DNA from: Enterobacter sp. JBIWA008 | Lineage (GTDB): Bacteria; Pseudomonadota; Gammaproteobacteria; Enterobacterales; Enterobacteriaceae | Assembly: GCF_019968765.1 (NCBI RefSeq) | Contig: NZ_CP074149.1 | Coordinates: forward strand, 3,658,001-3,722,000 | Direction of reading: 5' to 3' | Length of the DNA: 64,000 nt | In this document: positions 16,646-24,271 of the stretch, piece after piece | How positions within the stretch are numbered: position 1 is the first letter of the stretch | Layout: each line of letters begins with the position of its first letter | Program-made: the position numbers and the translations under genes | Notes under the pieces: model-generated | What the model was told of the DNA's origin: nothing | The model's database searches: none | The model's input: the letters and a program-made list of their open reading frames with translations, nothing else

Positions 16646-16842
16646 GTGTTGACCTGGTTCGGGAGTAATTGGTTACGGTTGCCGATGCTTATCTTCGGCT
16701 TGTCTCTGGGGACTGCAATTAACCGTAACGGGGAGAGCACTGAGCCTACTGTGACGGGTTATCGTCACTCTTTCCCCCGAAGGGTGGCCCTCGACGCAGA
16801 ACGCCCATAAGCCCAATGCTCTTCCCTGTTACGGCCATAAAA
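16646..16842 (-). ncRNA. Structured late leader RNA (candidate)
   Basis: About 200 bases between the late terminator and the first late gene, without a gene. Inverted repeats seen are GTTACGGTT/AACCGTAAC (16672-16680 with 16721-16729), GTGACG/CGTCAC (16751-16756 with 16763-16768), and a CCCGAAGGG hairpin near 16777. The leader would be transcribed only by Q-modified polymerase. Role unknown; it may be a processing or translation-control element. Confidence 0.4.
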
Positions 16843-16864
16843 AAACCCGCTCGGAGGCGGGTTT
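16841..16864 (-). terminator. Late terminator (tR'-like) downstream of late promoter
   Basis: On the minus strand AACCCGC-CTCCGA-GCGGGTT is followed by seven T. It lies about 30-45 bases downstream of the predicted late promoter start. That is the arrangement in lambdoid phages, where Q lets polymerase pass the terminator to express lysis and head genes. Confidence 0.8.
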
Positions 16865-16897
16865 GATTTCGTGCAGGCGCAATAACCTACGATTTGA

Positions 16898-16927
16898 AGC
16901 ATACACGACAAGTTCGGACAAAATCAA
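16898..16927 (-). promoter_or_regulatory. Predicted late promoter (pR'-like)
   Basis: On the minus strand TTGATT (16922-16927) and TATGCT (16898-16903) are separated by 18 bases. It sits 19 bases past the Q stop and just before the terminator. A Q-binding site could not be defined, but location and the pair of elements fit a Q-dependent late promoter. Confidence 0.6.
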
Positions 16928-16946
16928 GTTTTAAGTCGCTAATATG

Positions 16947-17750
16947 CTAAATTTTGTTCACATCATCACGAAAGCTCGTTGCGTCCTGAAACGCCGAGTC
17001 TGCTTTTTGTTCTTCCCTGTGGCAGACGTCGACAAGCACCTCCAGAAACGGTTTCCAGTTACGGGTCCACGTTCTGACGTGCAGATCCGGGACTCGCTTC
17101 AGTATCGCTTTATAGGCTGCAGTAGACGGCACCCCAGAAAATCCGTTTCCGCTGCAGCGCTCGCAGGTTTTGAACACCGGCGCGCCGCGCTCGCTTGTGG
17201 CTTTGCGGTCGAGCACCTCACCTTTGCCGCCGCAACGGCATCGGGCCAGCAGCTCACCTTTACCGTTACATGCCGCGCATTTACGCTTGACCAGTTCGTG
17301 CTTGATTTTCGGCGGTACGATTTCCATTCCGTCAGAGTTGAAGACTCCAGGATGTTTGATCACATCCTCATACTGAGAGGTTAATCCGCTGCCGCTGCAG
17401 CTGTGACACGTCACGCTGGTTTCCGCTGAACGGGAGTATTCGGCAAAGGCGAATTGTGCGAGCACCAGCATGCACCAGCCAAACTCGCCTGCTGCTGCTT
17501 TACGTACATTCCTAGGCGCTGATTCCATTGCATGACGCGCCAGAGCCTGTACAGCCAGTTGCTCATCGCTTTTGCTGATCCCGGTCTTACCAAAGAAGGC
17601 AGCCAGACCAAACCGCGCTCGGCTGCTGGTGGTACCAATCGCCGCCATAACATCGGTGCCGGTGATTCTATCCGGAGAGGTTCCTTTCACGTCGTCGCTG
17701 ATGTGCATACCCTGAGGGCTAAAGTGTTTTAGTGATGCCTCCAGTTTCAT
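16947..17750 (-). CDS. Q: Late antitermination protein Q (phage 82 type)
   Basis: A 267-residue protein with the zinc-finger arrangement of phage 82/21-type Q: CHSCSGSGLT, CAACNGKGELLARCRCGGKGEV and CERCSGNGFSG (DnaJ-like CxxCxGxG motifs, residues about 112-215), followed by a helical C-terminus. The N-terminal part contains ITGTDVMAAIGTTSSRARFGLAAFF. It should bind near the late promoter and let RNA polymerase pass the downstream terminator. It overlaps the upstream gene by 4 bases, making it the last gene of the early leftward operon. Confidence 0.88.
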   Translation of the reverse strand: MKLEASLKHFSPQGMHISDDVKGTSPDRITGTDVMAAIGTTSSRARFGLAAFFGKTGISKSDEQLAVQALARHAMESAPRNVRKAAAGEFGWCMLVLAQFAFAEYSRSAETSVTCHSCSGSGLTSQYEDVIKHPGVFNSDGMEIVPPKIKHELVKRKCAACNGKGELLARCRCGGKGEVLDRKATSERGAPVFKTCERCSGNGFSGVPSTAAYKAILKRVPDLHVRTWTRNWKPFLEVLVDVCHREEQKADSAFQDATSFRDDVNKI

Positions 17751-18607
17751 TCTTCACACTCCCCTACAAGGTTAAGAATCACCGCCGCGCCGTGGTTTTC
17801 CATAAATTCGTCCTTTCCACTGTCAAGAAACCAGCGACATACCTCCACGGCTTCGACGCGCGTTACGGGTTTGATGGTTGCCAGCAACTTTTCAAGGTAG
17901 CGCTCGCGGTCATATACGGATTCGTGATGCTCGGAGTAACCAAATTCATCGCCCAGCTCCTGGCTTGAAGTGTGGCGAACGCTATAGAGCCAGTCCCAGT
18001 AAATAAATTCACGAACAACATCGGACAGCGTAAAAGGCTCAGGCAACACATCGCGATATCCATCAACAAATGCCCGTCGCTGTTCATCAATTTCGTTCAT
18101 ACGGCTGCCGTTAATGCTGCCAGCTTTCTTCTCGGCCGGAGTCCATCCCCAACGGTGATCGTCGATAAATTTCGGGGAAGACTTGATTACTCGCTCGGCC
18201 TCCACATCTTCGAGAGCTGCCTCATAGCTGCCGAACGTGGCCCTGACTGATGCTGCTTTTTTGATGTTCTCCCGGGCGTTCTTGATTACCCGGGCCGGGT
18301 TATCCATGCCGATGGTACCGAAGGCAACCTGGAAAGGATCGCCACCATTCGCCAGCAAATAACGCGCATAACGTTCCTCGGCCTCTTTTGGGGAGATTTC
18401 AATTTTCTCCAGCGCGGCTTCGGCTGCGTCCAGATGTGCTGGTTCGTTCAGACGGATCACCTCCAGCACCCAAAGATAAGCGTCAGTCTGCTTATGCCCG
18501 GTGATTCTCCGTTGCTCGGGCAGAGGCTTGATGTTTGCGAGGGCGGAGCTGTGCGCTGCCGTCGGGATGGTGAATAGTGCTTTATGTTCGTTGTTATCAG
18601 TACGCAT
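17747..18607 (-). CDS. Hypothetical phage protein between primase and Q
   Basis: A 286-residue soluble, charged protein with no recognised motif (MRTDNNEHKALFTIPTAAHSS; FIYWDWLYSVRHTSSQELG). Linked by TAATG to the primase and by ATGA to Q. Genes of this kind sit beside replication genes in related prophages, so a replication-accessory role is possible but not shown. Confidence 0.6.
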   Translation of the reverse strand: MRTDNNEHKALFTIPTAAHSSALANIKPLPEQRRITGHKQTDAYLWVLEVIRLNEPAHLDAAEAALEKIEISPKEAEERYARYLLANGGDPFQVAFGTIGMDNPARVIKNARENIKKAASVRATFGSYEAALEDVEAERVIKSSPKFIDDHRWGWTPAEKKAGSINGSRMNEIDEQRRAFVDGYRDVLPEPFTLSDVVREFIYWDWLYSVRHTSSQELGDEFGYSEHHESVYDRERYLEKLLATIKPVTRVEAVEVCRWFLDSGKDEFMENHGAAVILNLVGECEE

Positions 18608-19581
18608 TACGCAGCCGCCTTTTTCTTGAAGAAAACCACCTCACGAACCTGATCGCCGTTCATGAGCATGTCGTTAAAATCCCCGTGATCCGGGTAGTAG
18701 ATGCTGATTTTTTCCAGGTCATTTTTTGCCAGTAAGTTGGCATGGGCGCATTCCGTGGCCGCAGCCAATCCGGTGGCGCTGTTTACGTCTCGATCTGCGA
18801 AAATAATCAAATTTTTCACACCTGCAGGAACACGGAATTTCTTCATGAATCCGCTGGTCATGGTGGCCCAGGTGTTAACGTTGTACAGCTGCTTGCAGGA
18901 AAGAGCCGTTTCGATACCCTCGGCAATTCCGAGGGTCGTCGCTACCGGGAACATGCGAATAGCGACTGAACGGGCATGATCCAGATAGCTTTCGTCCTGA
19001 AGAGATTTCTGGCGCTTCGCTCCGGCAGAATCCCTTAGTTGGGCTTTCTGATTGCCGTCCAGTAAGGTTCTGTGCAGATAGCAAAGCTCGCCTTTGTCGT
19101 CAGTTGCGAGTGAATACAGACACTGGTAAACCTTACCGCCGTAGCGTTGTTTATCATTGAACTTCACCGCCTCTTGTGGGAGCTGATAAATTCCCCTGGC
19201 CTGCAGATAATCCGCCCCGGTAGTTCCTTTCAGGTTGACCAGTTTCGAAAATTTGGACAGAACCCGATCACGGGCACTTACTGCATCTGAAGTGCGCGGG
19301 AACGCTTCGCGGGTAAAGTTATTACCAATCAGCTGGTCTATTTCCCTGCAAATTTCATTGAATGGCTTCCCTTGTGTCAGAGTGACAAGCTTCATTCCGT
19401 CACCGCTGCCGCAGGTACAGATCCATGTTCCCCGGCCGTCCCGGTCATCAATACGCAGCTTTCCCCGCGCACCACATACCGGACATTCGCCTTTAAAGTG
19501 ATTTCTGGCATTAATGGGAGGTAACCCGAAGTGCTCAAAAATCATTGCCCATTGACCTTTTGCCGCTTCTGCCGTCTTCAT
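18607..19581 (-). CDS. Phage DNA primase (zinc ribbon + Toprim)
   Basis: A 324-residue protein. The zinc ribbon is at residues about 34-57 (CPVCGARGKLRIDD ... WICTCGSGDG), typical of P4-alpha-type primase/helicase zinc domains. The Toprim domain follows: IAEGIETALSCKQLY with the catalytic Glu, and NLIIFADRDVNSATG with the D-x-D acidic pair. It lacks a C-terminal helicase domain; helicase activity probably comes from the next-door SF2 protein. It overlaps that gene by ATGA. Confidence 0.85.
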   Translation of the reverse strand: MKTAEAAKGQWAMIFEHFGLPPINARNHFKGECPVCGARGKLRIDDRDGRGTWICTCGSGDGMKLVTLTQGKPFNEICREIDQLIGNNFTREAFPRTSDAVSARDRVLSKFSKLVNLKGTTGADYLQARGIYQLPQEAVKFNDKQRYGGKVYQCLYSLATDDKGELCYLHRTLLDGNQKAQLRDSAGAKRQKSLQDESYLDHARSVAIRMFPVATTLGIAEGIETALSCKQLYNVNTWATMTSGFMKKFRVPAGVKNLIIFADRDVNSATGLAAATECAHANLLAKNDLEKISIYYPDHGDFNDMLMNGDQVREVVFFKKKAAA

Positions 19582-21194
19582 GCTCGTTTTCCTAACTGCT
19601 GTTTGATATCGCTAATCGCTTTCTGTGCTTGCTGTACTGAGGATGGAGCTACCGTTCCTGATGCCTCCTGCAGGCGCTTTGCCTTCTCCTGCCCTTTCGC
19701 ATACGCAATCAATTTGTGCCGGATGAAATTAGAGACGGTCGGCGTGATCTCCATCGGGAAATCGCTCAACCCGTTAGGCCACTCGTCAAACCGTTCGCGA
19801 AAGGTGTTTGCGCACCAGCCATCGCTGACGGGCTTTTTCCCCTGCGATACGCGCTGGCGCTGATAGAATTTGATCTGACTCCACCAGGCCTGTTTCTCTG
19901 CCTTCGTGGGGTGATGCTGGTTTTTACCCAGCTTTTTGAGTTTGCGGCCCGTGTCGGTATCGACGTCCTCACCGCCCAGCGGCTTATGCCCACATTTCGG
20001 GCATACATAGACGCCAGCTGGCTTCATGTAATGGCATTGAGAGCATTCGTGTGGCAGTTTTTCGGCCCGTTCCTCAGCTGCGCGGCGAACGCTTTCTTCC
20101 ATGCCGTCAGATTTACCGGGAAGATCGTCGTACTCAATTGAATCCGGATAACCCAGACGGTGCACGGTGCCACTGTGATCGAAGATGAGGCAGGACTCTT
20201 TACCCGGCGCGGTGCGCAAGCCACGCCCGAGCGCCTGCAGCCAGCGAATTTCGCTTTTTGTTGGCCTAGCGTAGATGATGCAACGAACGTCACTATCGAA
20301 GCCGGCCACCAGAACACCCACACTAACGATGATTTTCGTTGCACCGGTTTCAAAGCGGTGAATGATGGTCTGCCGCTCATCCACTGGAGTGTCGGCGGTC
20401 ATTACCTCAGCGTTAACACCCGCCAGGTTAAACTGGATTGTCAGGTAATTGGCGTGGGCTACGTTGACACAGAAAGCGATGGTAGGCAGATCCCGGCCAT
20501 TCTCCAGCCAGTTCTGTACGATGTCGCCCACCAGCGTAGAGCCGCACATGATTTCAGCCAGCTGCGTTTCGTTGTAATCGCTGCCGTACTCGAGTGATGC
20601 TTTTGTTTTAACGCCTTTCAGATCCGGCTTAGTTGGCGCGTAAAATTCGTATTTACTCAGATCGCCACGCTGGATTAACTCGCCGATGGTGGTCGGTTTA
20701 ATCAGTCGGTCATAGTATTTGCCCAGGAATGGGGAAAACGGAGTACCCGACAGGCCAATCACCTTTACGCCTTTGCCGCGCAGACGCTCAATATCCTTCA
20801 GGATGCGTTTTTTACGCAGGTGTGCTTCGTCGATAATCAGCAGATCGATATTTTCAGGAAAAACACGACGAATAAGCGTGTCGGCGCTGGCAATCTGAAT
20901 TTTCCGGTCCGGATCGTAGTTCGGGTGATCCGCCCAGATATAACCGATTTCATCCCCCGGTAATCCATACTCCACGAACCGATTAGCCGTCTGACCGATC
21001 AGGATGGTGTACGGTGCACAGAACAGGACGCGCATACCACGGCTGACAAACCCGGCAACGATGAAGGCGGCCAAACCAGTTTTGCCGCTACCAGTTGGCG
21101 AGTACACCATGAAGGTGTCGTTTGCCTTCCAGTCACGGCGCAACATGTTTAGCGCTCGTTCCTGTGCAAAATTCGGCGTGATCGTCAGCTCCAT
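19578..21194 (-). CDS. SF2 DEAD/DEAH-box helicase with zinc ribbon
   Basis: A 538-residue protein. Motif I is SPTGSGKTGLAAF, motif II is LIIDEAHLRKK, motif III is IGLSGTPFSP, and motif VI is RWLQALGRGLRTAPGK, which together define an SF2 helicase. A C-terminal zinc ribbon follows (CSQCHYMKPAGVYVCPKCGHK, residues about 385-406). Such helicases partner with zinc-Toprim primases in temperate phages for replication start. First replication gene after the structured gap 21195-21608. Confidence 0.88.
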   Translation of the reverse strand: MELTITPNFAQERALNMLRRDWKANDTFMVYSPTGSGKTGLAAFIVAGFVSRGMRVLFCAPYTILIGQTANRFVEYGLPGDEIGYIWADHPNYDPDRKIQIASADTLIRRVFPENIDLLIIDEAHLRKKRILKDIERLRGKGVKVIGLSGTPFSPFLGKYYDRLIKPTTIGELIQRGDLSKYEFYAPTKPDLKGVKTKASLEYGSDYNETQLAEIMCGSTLVGDIVQNWLENGRDLPTIAFCVNVAHANYLTIQFNLAGVNAEVMTADTPVDERQTIIHRFETGATKIIVSVGVLVAGFDSDVRCIIYARPTKSEIRWLQALGRGLRTAPGKESCLIFDHSGTVHRLGYPDSIEYDDLPGKSDGMEESVRRAAEERAEKLPHECSQCHYMKPAGVYVCPKCGHKPLGGEDVDTDTGRKLKKLGKNQHHPTKAEKQAWWSQIKFYQRQRVSQGKKPVSDGWCANTFRERFDEWPNGLSDFPMEITPTVSNFIRHKLIAYAKGQEKAKRLQEASGTVAPSSVQQAQKAISDIKQQLGKRA

Positions 21195-21608
21195 TGTGCA
21201 GCTCCCGTGCTGATGAGATAATAATTTTGTGATGTGGTTTTCATGGATTCCCCCTCACATGGCTGGTGGCCTCCCCAAAGGCTGCCAGCCTCCCTTCTGA
21301 TTCAGCTCCTCTGAAAAAATCACTCTTCCAGGAAGAACCCTTTTCGTTTCTCAGCGCCTGAGCGCTTTGTACTACCTTGCTGATACGGGCGTTTTTTTAA
21401 ATTGCGCCCTTAAGACAGTGATCTACTTAACCAATGGATCTCTCCTGTTGGAAAAGACCCTATTCCTGCCCCTACACCCAATCCCCCCTTACCCCCCTTT
21501 CCCTCTTCCCCATAAAAACGTACTATTTCCCTAGTACATATGAGGAATTGGGTCAGTTGGTTGCCAACCTGAACAGGCACCTTTAAGCCTGCTTCTGTTC
21601 GGGTACCT
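21195..21608. other. Noncoding, structure-rich gap in early operon
   Basis: 414 bases without a gene between the helicase and a small early gene. It contains two hairpins with identical loops (described separately), an inverted repeat GTACTA/TAGTAC near 21519-21536, a GGCTGG/CCAGCC repeat near 21262-21290, and a tract near 21460-21516 that is extremely G-rich on the transcribed-RNA (minus) strand. The position matches nutR/tR1 in lambda. An origin of replication is another possibility. Confidence 0.5.
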
Positions 21609-21617
21609 TTAAACCCG
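21574..21617 (-). ncRNA. Twin RNA hairpins with identical octaloops
   Basis: Read on the minus strand: CGGGT-TTAAAGGT-ACCCG (21600-21617) and CAGGC-TTAAAGGT-GCCTG (21574-21591), separated by 8 bases. The 8-base loops are identical while the 5-bp stems differ and stay fully paired, a covariation pattern that points to selected RNA structure. The first hairpin overlaps the stop codon of the upstream gene. By position it is a candidate antitermination (nut/put-like) or translation-control element. A single related hairpin (ACACC-TTAAAT-GGTGT) lies at 23510-23525 in the rightward operon. Confidence 0.65.
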
Positions 21618-21926
21618 AAACAATGAGGAGCGCGATTGCGTTCCAGCCAGGGGAGGTTCGGCGGTATACCCCTGTAAAGCTCTGCCCTGATTTCTTACAA
21701 ACAGGCGAAGCCTTGTGTTTGCTTCATGCCTTGCCCGGTTCTCCTTACGGTAGGAAACGGGTTCAGCCTCGAACGTCTCCTGATACACAGCTGCATAACG
21801 CTGGATAGCTTTTTGTCGTGCAGTTGGTGTCAGGCTAAGTAACTGCTGCTTAATCCACTCGGCATCAGCTTGTGAGTGGGTATCTGGCAGTAGTGCGTTA
21901 TCGAAGTTGCTCTCCGGTATGTTCAT
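21609..21926 (-). CDS. Hypothetical early phage protein
   Basis: A 105-residue protein from the ATG at 21926 (MNIPESNFDNALLPDTHS), overlapping the end of cro by 29 bases. The middle is helical and basic (LSLTPTARQKAIQRYAAVYQ; RKENRARHEANTRLR). The frame is open 10 codons further upstream. It sits where cII lies in lambda but has no CII-like features. The final codons form part of an RNA hairpin. Function unknown. Confidence 0.6.
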   Translation of the reverse strand: MNIPESNFDNALLPDTHSQADAEWIKQQLLSLTPTARQKAIQRYAAVYQETFEAEPVSYRKENRARHEANTRLRLFVRNQGRALQGYTAEPPLAGTQSRSSLFRV

Positions 21927-22122
21927 CGGAAAAAACCTCATCCAGACTGGTTTCATATCCGAGCTGCTTAAAGGCGCTCACAATGCGTTTCCCAACTTCA
22001 ATATCTGGGATTCGACGACCAGTTTCGTAGTGGCTAACGGCCCCTTGAGAGCTAGCGATCAACGCTGCCAGCTCACCCTGGGTCACTTTTGCTTTCAGCC
22101 TTAGGCTCTTAATACCGCTCAT
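21898..22122 (-). CDS. cro: Cro-like repressor (XRE family HTH)
   Basis: A 74-residue protein that is almost entirely a helix-turn-helix domain: IKSLRLKAKVTQGELAALIASSQGAVSHYETGRRIPDIE (residues about 5-43). It is transcribed divergently from the CI-like gene, with a shared operator region between. This is the standard Cro arrangement. Confidence 0.85.
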   Translation of the reverse strand: MSGIKSLRLKAKVTQGELAALIASSQGAVSHYETGRRIPDIEVGKRIVSAFKQLGYETSLDEVFSDEHTGEQLR

Positions 22123-22220
22123 TCGGATAGTTCCTATCTAAATAATACATAACGTACTATACACACATAAAACAATAATACAAAATGGAAGTTGTTCAAA
22201 AAATACGGATTGTAATAATC
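22123..22220. promoter_or_regulatory. cI-cro divergent promoter/operator region
   Basis: A leftward promoter for cro is read as TTGTAT, 16-base spacer, TATAGT on the minus strand. An operator of the form AATAC-N5-GTATT with one mismatch lies at 22144-22158. The same operator type recurs downstream of cI at 22988-23002 (one mismatch) and 23013-23027 (perfect). No clear cI promoter was identified. Confidence 0.6.
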
Positions 22221-22889
22221 ATGTCTATGAAACAGAGATGGCAGGACCTGGCCAAATCCAGGATGAAAGAAGTCGGAATGACTCAAGAACAGCTAGCTGA
22301 AGCACTCGGTATGACACAGGGTGGGCTAGGCCATTGGCTGAACGGAAGACGTGAACCAAACCTGGAGGTCATAGCAAAAATTTTTAAAATTCTACAAATG
22401 CCAGGTTTTGTGGTTGACGCTGACGGCGCAGTGAGCGACGCAAGAGCTGATCACAATGTGTCATTTCACGCCATGAATGAATCGAAAGGAAGCTACCCCG
22501 TAATCAGTTGGGTCAGCGCAGGGGATTGGATGGAAGCAGTGGAGCCGTATCATAGGCGCGCGATCGACCGCTGGTATGATACAACCGTGGAATGTTCAGA
22601 AGACTCATTCTGGTTAGATGTCAGAGGGGATTCGATGACATCGCCAGCTGGGCTTAGCATTCCTGAAGGCATGGTTATACTGGTCGATCCTCAGGTTGAA
22701 CCCATCAACGGAAAGTTAGTTGTCGCTAAGCTCGATGGGGATAACGAGGCCACTTTCAAAAAGCTGGTTATCGATGCTGGTCAACGATTCCTCAAGCCGT
22801 TAAACCCTCAATACCCGATCATTCCCATAAATGGTAATTGCCGTATTATCGGCGTCGTGGTCGATGCAAAAATAACCAACCTACCATAG
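22221..22889 (+). CDS. cI: CI-type prophage repressor (HTH + S24 peptidase)
   Basis: A 222-residue protein from the ATG at 22221 (MSMKQRWQDLAKSRM). The N-terminal XRE helix-turn-helix covers about residues 17-60 (TQEQLAEALGMTQGGLGHWLNG). The C-terminal LexA-like S24 domain has an Ala100-Gly101 cleavage site (WVSAGDW), Ser138 (GDSMTS) and Lys170 (VVAKLDG). It should keep lysogeny and be inactivated by RecA-stimulated self-cleavage. No good ribosome site is visible upstream, so it may be poorly translated or leaderless. Confidence 0.92.
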   Translation: MSMKQRWQDLAKSRMKEVGMTQEQLAEALGMTQGGLGHWLNGRREPNLEVIAKIFKILQMPGFVVDADGAVSDARADHNVSFHAMNESKGSYPVISWVSAGDWMEAVEPYHRRAIDRWYDTTVECSEDSFWLDVRGDSMTSPAGLSIPEGMVILVDPQVEPINGKLVVAKLDGDNEATFKKLVIDAGQRFLKPLNPQYPIIPINGNCRIIGVVVDAKITNLP

Positions 22890-22894
22890 TGCAC

Positions 22895-22917
22895 AAGCCG
22901 CGAAAGCGGCTTTTTTT
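22895..22917 (+). terminator. Intrinsic terminator after cI
   Basis: AAGCCGC-GAAA-GCGGCTT followed by a run of seven T, 6 bases after the cI stop. It isolates cI from the rightward operon. Confidence 0.88.
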
Positions 22918-22987
22918 ATTCCCTACGTCACGAAATCAAACAAAAAAACCTTAACAAACATCGAGATAAAAATTAATACATCAGATT

Positions 22988-23029
22988 AATCCGTTTTGTA
23001 TTGACGATGGTTAATACGTTATGTATTGT
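22988..23029 (+). promoter_or_regulatory. Rightward early promoter with two operators
   Basis: TTGACG (23001-23006), 17-base spacer, TATTGT (23024-23029). Operators AATCC-GTTTT-GTATT (22988-23002) and AATAC-GTTAT-GTATT (23013-23027) overlap the -35 and -10. Binding of CI or Cro there would block it, so this is the pL-equivalent driving the small genes, excisionase and integrase. Confidence 0.75.
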
Positions 23030-23060
23030 TTAATCATCAACAAGCAAACGGAGCAGGAAG

Positions 23061-23276
23061 ATGAGCACTCAACAATTGGTATCTGAAAATGGTCCCATCC
23101 ACCAGCTAGCTATGGATATTGATCGCGTGGTAAACGTGCTTGAATATGCCGAATCTGATCCAGATACTGGCTATAAGCCAGCAGCCCTCATTCAAATTTG
23201 CATTAACCAATTAAAGAAAAATCTTTCAGTTATAAATCGCGAAATCGGGCATGACTGGCCGGAGAACAAACAATGA
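23061..23276 (+). CDS. Hypothetical early phage protein
   Basis: A 71-residue acidic protein (MSTQQLVSENGPIHQLAMDI), first gene of the CI-controlled rightward operon, with GGAGCAGGAAG ahead of the ATG. Mostly helical; no recognised domain. Overlaps the next gene by ATGA. Confidence 0.6.
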   Translation: MSTQQLVSENGPIHQLAMDIDRVVNVLEYAESDPDTGYKPAALIQICINQLKKNLSVINREIGHDWPENKQ

Positions 23277-23491
23277 TAACTGATACTGTAGTTCTCAATA
23301 AAGATGAAACAAGCTCTATGGTTATGAGTTGGGCGCACGATATAACTTGTTGTTCATCTTCATTATGGTTACTCCTTGAAAAAATGACCTCCGAGGAAGA
23401 AATAAGAGAACACGCATTAATTACTTTAGTTGTAAAAACATTAGAAGAAGTAAACGAACAAATAAATAACTTCGAAATTAAATCACTATAA
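23273..23491 (+). CDS. Hypothetical early phage protein
   Basis: A 72-residue acidic protein (MITDTVVLNKDETSSMV) coupled by ATGA to the gene before. No recognised domain. The size and acidity recall small anti-host or DNA-mimic proteins, but nothing in the sequence proves this. Confidence 0.55.
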   Translation: MITDTVVLNKDETSSMVMSWAHDITCCSSSLWLLLEKMTSEEEIREHALITLVVKTLEEVNEQINNFEIKSL

Positions 23492-23546
23492 ATAAAAACA
23501 ATTAATAAAACACCTTAAATGGTGTGAACAAACTCACCTCGAGGAA

Positions 23547-23939
23547 ATGAAAATGCAAAATTCATTTTCTTTTAACGAGCCAATAAAAAAACCACAAATG
23601 CTGTTCGGCTCTGACAATATTAATGATTTTGGAAACAGAGTTAAGAGCTGCAGGATGGAAGGTGATTCAATGCAGCCGACTATCGAACCCTGTGAGGTTG
23701 TAGCTTTCGTTGATTGTGGAGGCCGCGTTCTTACACCCGGCATCTATGTTTTTACGGGCGATGTTTTTGGCCGTAACTGCCTCTTCATCAAGCGAATTGA
23801 ACCCTTACCGGGCGGGGCATTAAAGATTATTTCTGACAATCTCCATTACCAAACTTTCACCCTTAATTCGGGTGAGCAAAAAGACATGCGTATCCACGGA
23901 AGAGTTGTCGCTTCTTTGGCTGTGAGGCACTTCATATGA
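23547..23939 (+). CDS. Lone S24/LexA-like peptidase domain protein
   Basis: A 130-residue protein that matches only the C-terminal S24 domain. Ser41 lies in MEGDSMQPTIEPCE and Lys82 in CLFIKRIEPLPGG, both in the order seen in LexA/UmuD. There is no HTH and no Ala-Gly cleavage site upstream. GAGGAA 6 bases before the second ATG (23553) suggests that is the true start. It might pair with CI as an inactive partner or anti-repressor, or be UmuD-like; this is inference. It follows a small hairpin at 23510-23525. Confidence 0.75.
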   Translation: MKMQNSFSFNEPIKKPQMLFGSDNINDFGNRVKSCRMEGDSMQPTIEPCEVVAFVDCGGRVLTPGIYVFTGDVFGRNCLFIKRIEPLPGGALKIISDNLHYQTFTLNSGEQKDMRIHGRVVASLAVRHFI

Positions 23940-24043
23940 CTTTCATCAAAGACAAAACAGCATATAGAACAGCGTGCCTTTATGCGGCGTGTGGTTACGA
24001 AGTAATCGCCAGGCTTTATCTTAAAAAAGCATATGGGAGGTAA
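23936..24043 (+). CDS. Small phage ORF, 35 aa
   Basis: A short basic protein, MTFIKDKTAYRTACLYAACG followed by YEVIARLYLKKAYGR, coupled by ATGA to the S24 gene. Its last codons (GGG AGG TAA) supply the ribosome site for the next gene at 24047. It may be a real peptide or a coupling device. Confidence 0.5.
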   Translation: MTFIKDKTAYRTACLYAACGYEVIARLYLKKAYGR

Positions 24044-24046
24044 ACA

Positions 24047-24271
24047 ATGCCAATTCAAGAACGCCAAGATATACAAGGCGTGAATGTTAAAGCTGAACAG
24101 TTAAATGCCTTAATGCAAACAATTCACGCACACCACGAACAATTTGACCGCCACCAACTGGATGGACTTTTAGGTCTGGCTTATGACCTAGCCAGTTTAA
24201 TTTATAGCTGGACAGAGAAGGAAGAAACAATCGTTTTAGCGAATGAAGATACGCAAAGTGAGATTAAATAA
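24047..24271 (+). CDS. Hypothetical phage protein
   Basis: A 74-residue helical, acidic protein (MPIQERQDIQGVNVKAEQLN). GGAGG lies 6 bases before the ATG. Ends directly before the next start (TAA then ATG). No recognised family. Confidence 0.55.
   Translation: MPIQERQDIQGVNVKAEQLNALMQTIHAHHEQFDRHQLDGLLGLAYDLASLIYSWTEKEETIVLANEDTQSEIK

Noticed and set aside
21370..21410. Possible terminator GGGCG...CGCCC with a T-run inside
   Set aside because: The T-run lies in the loop, not after the stem, on either strand.
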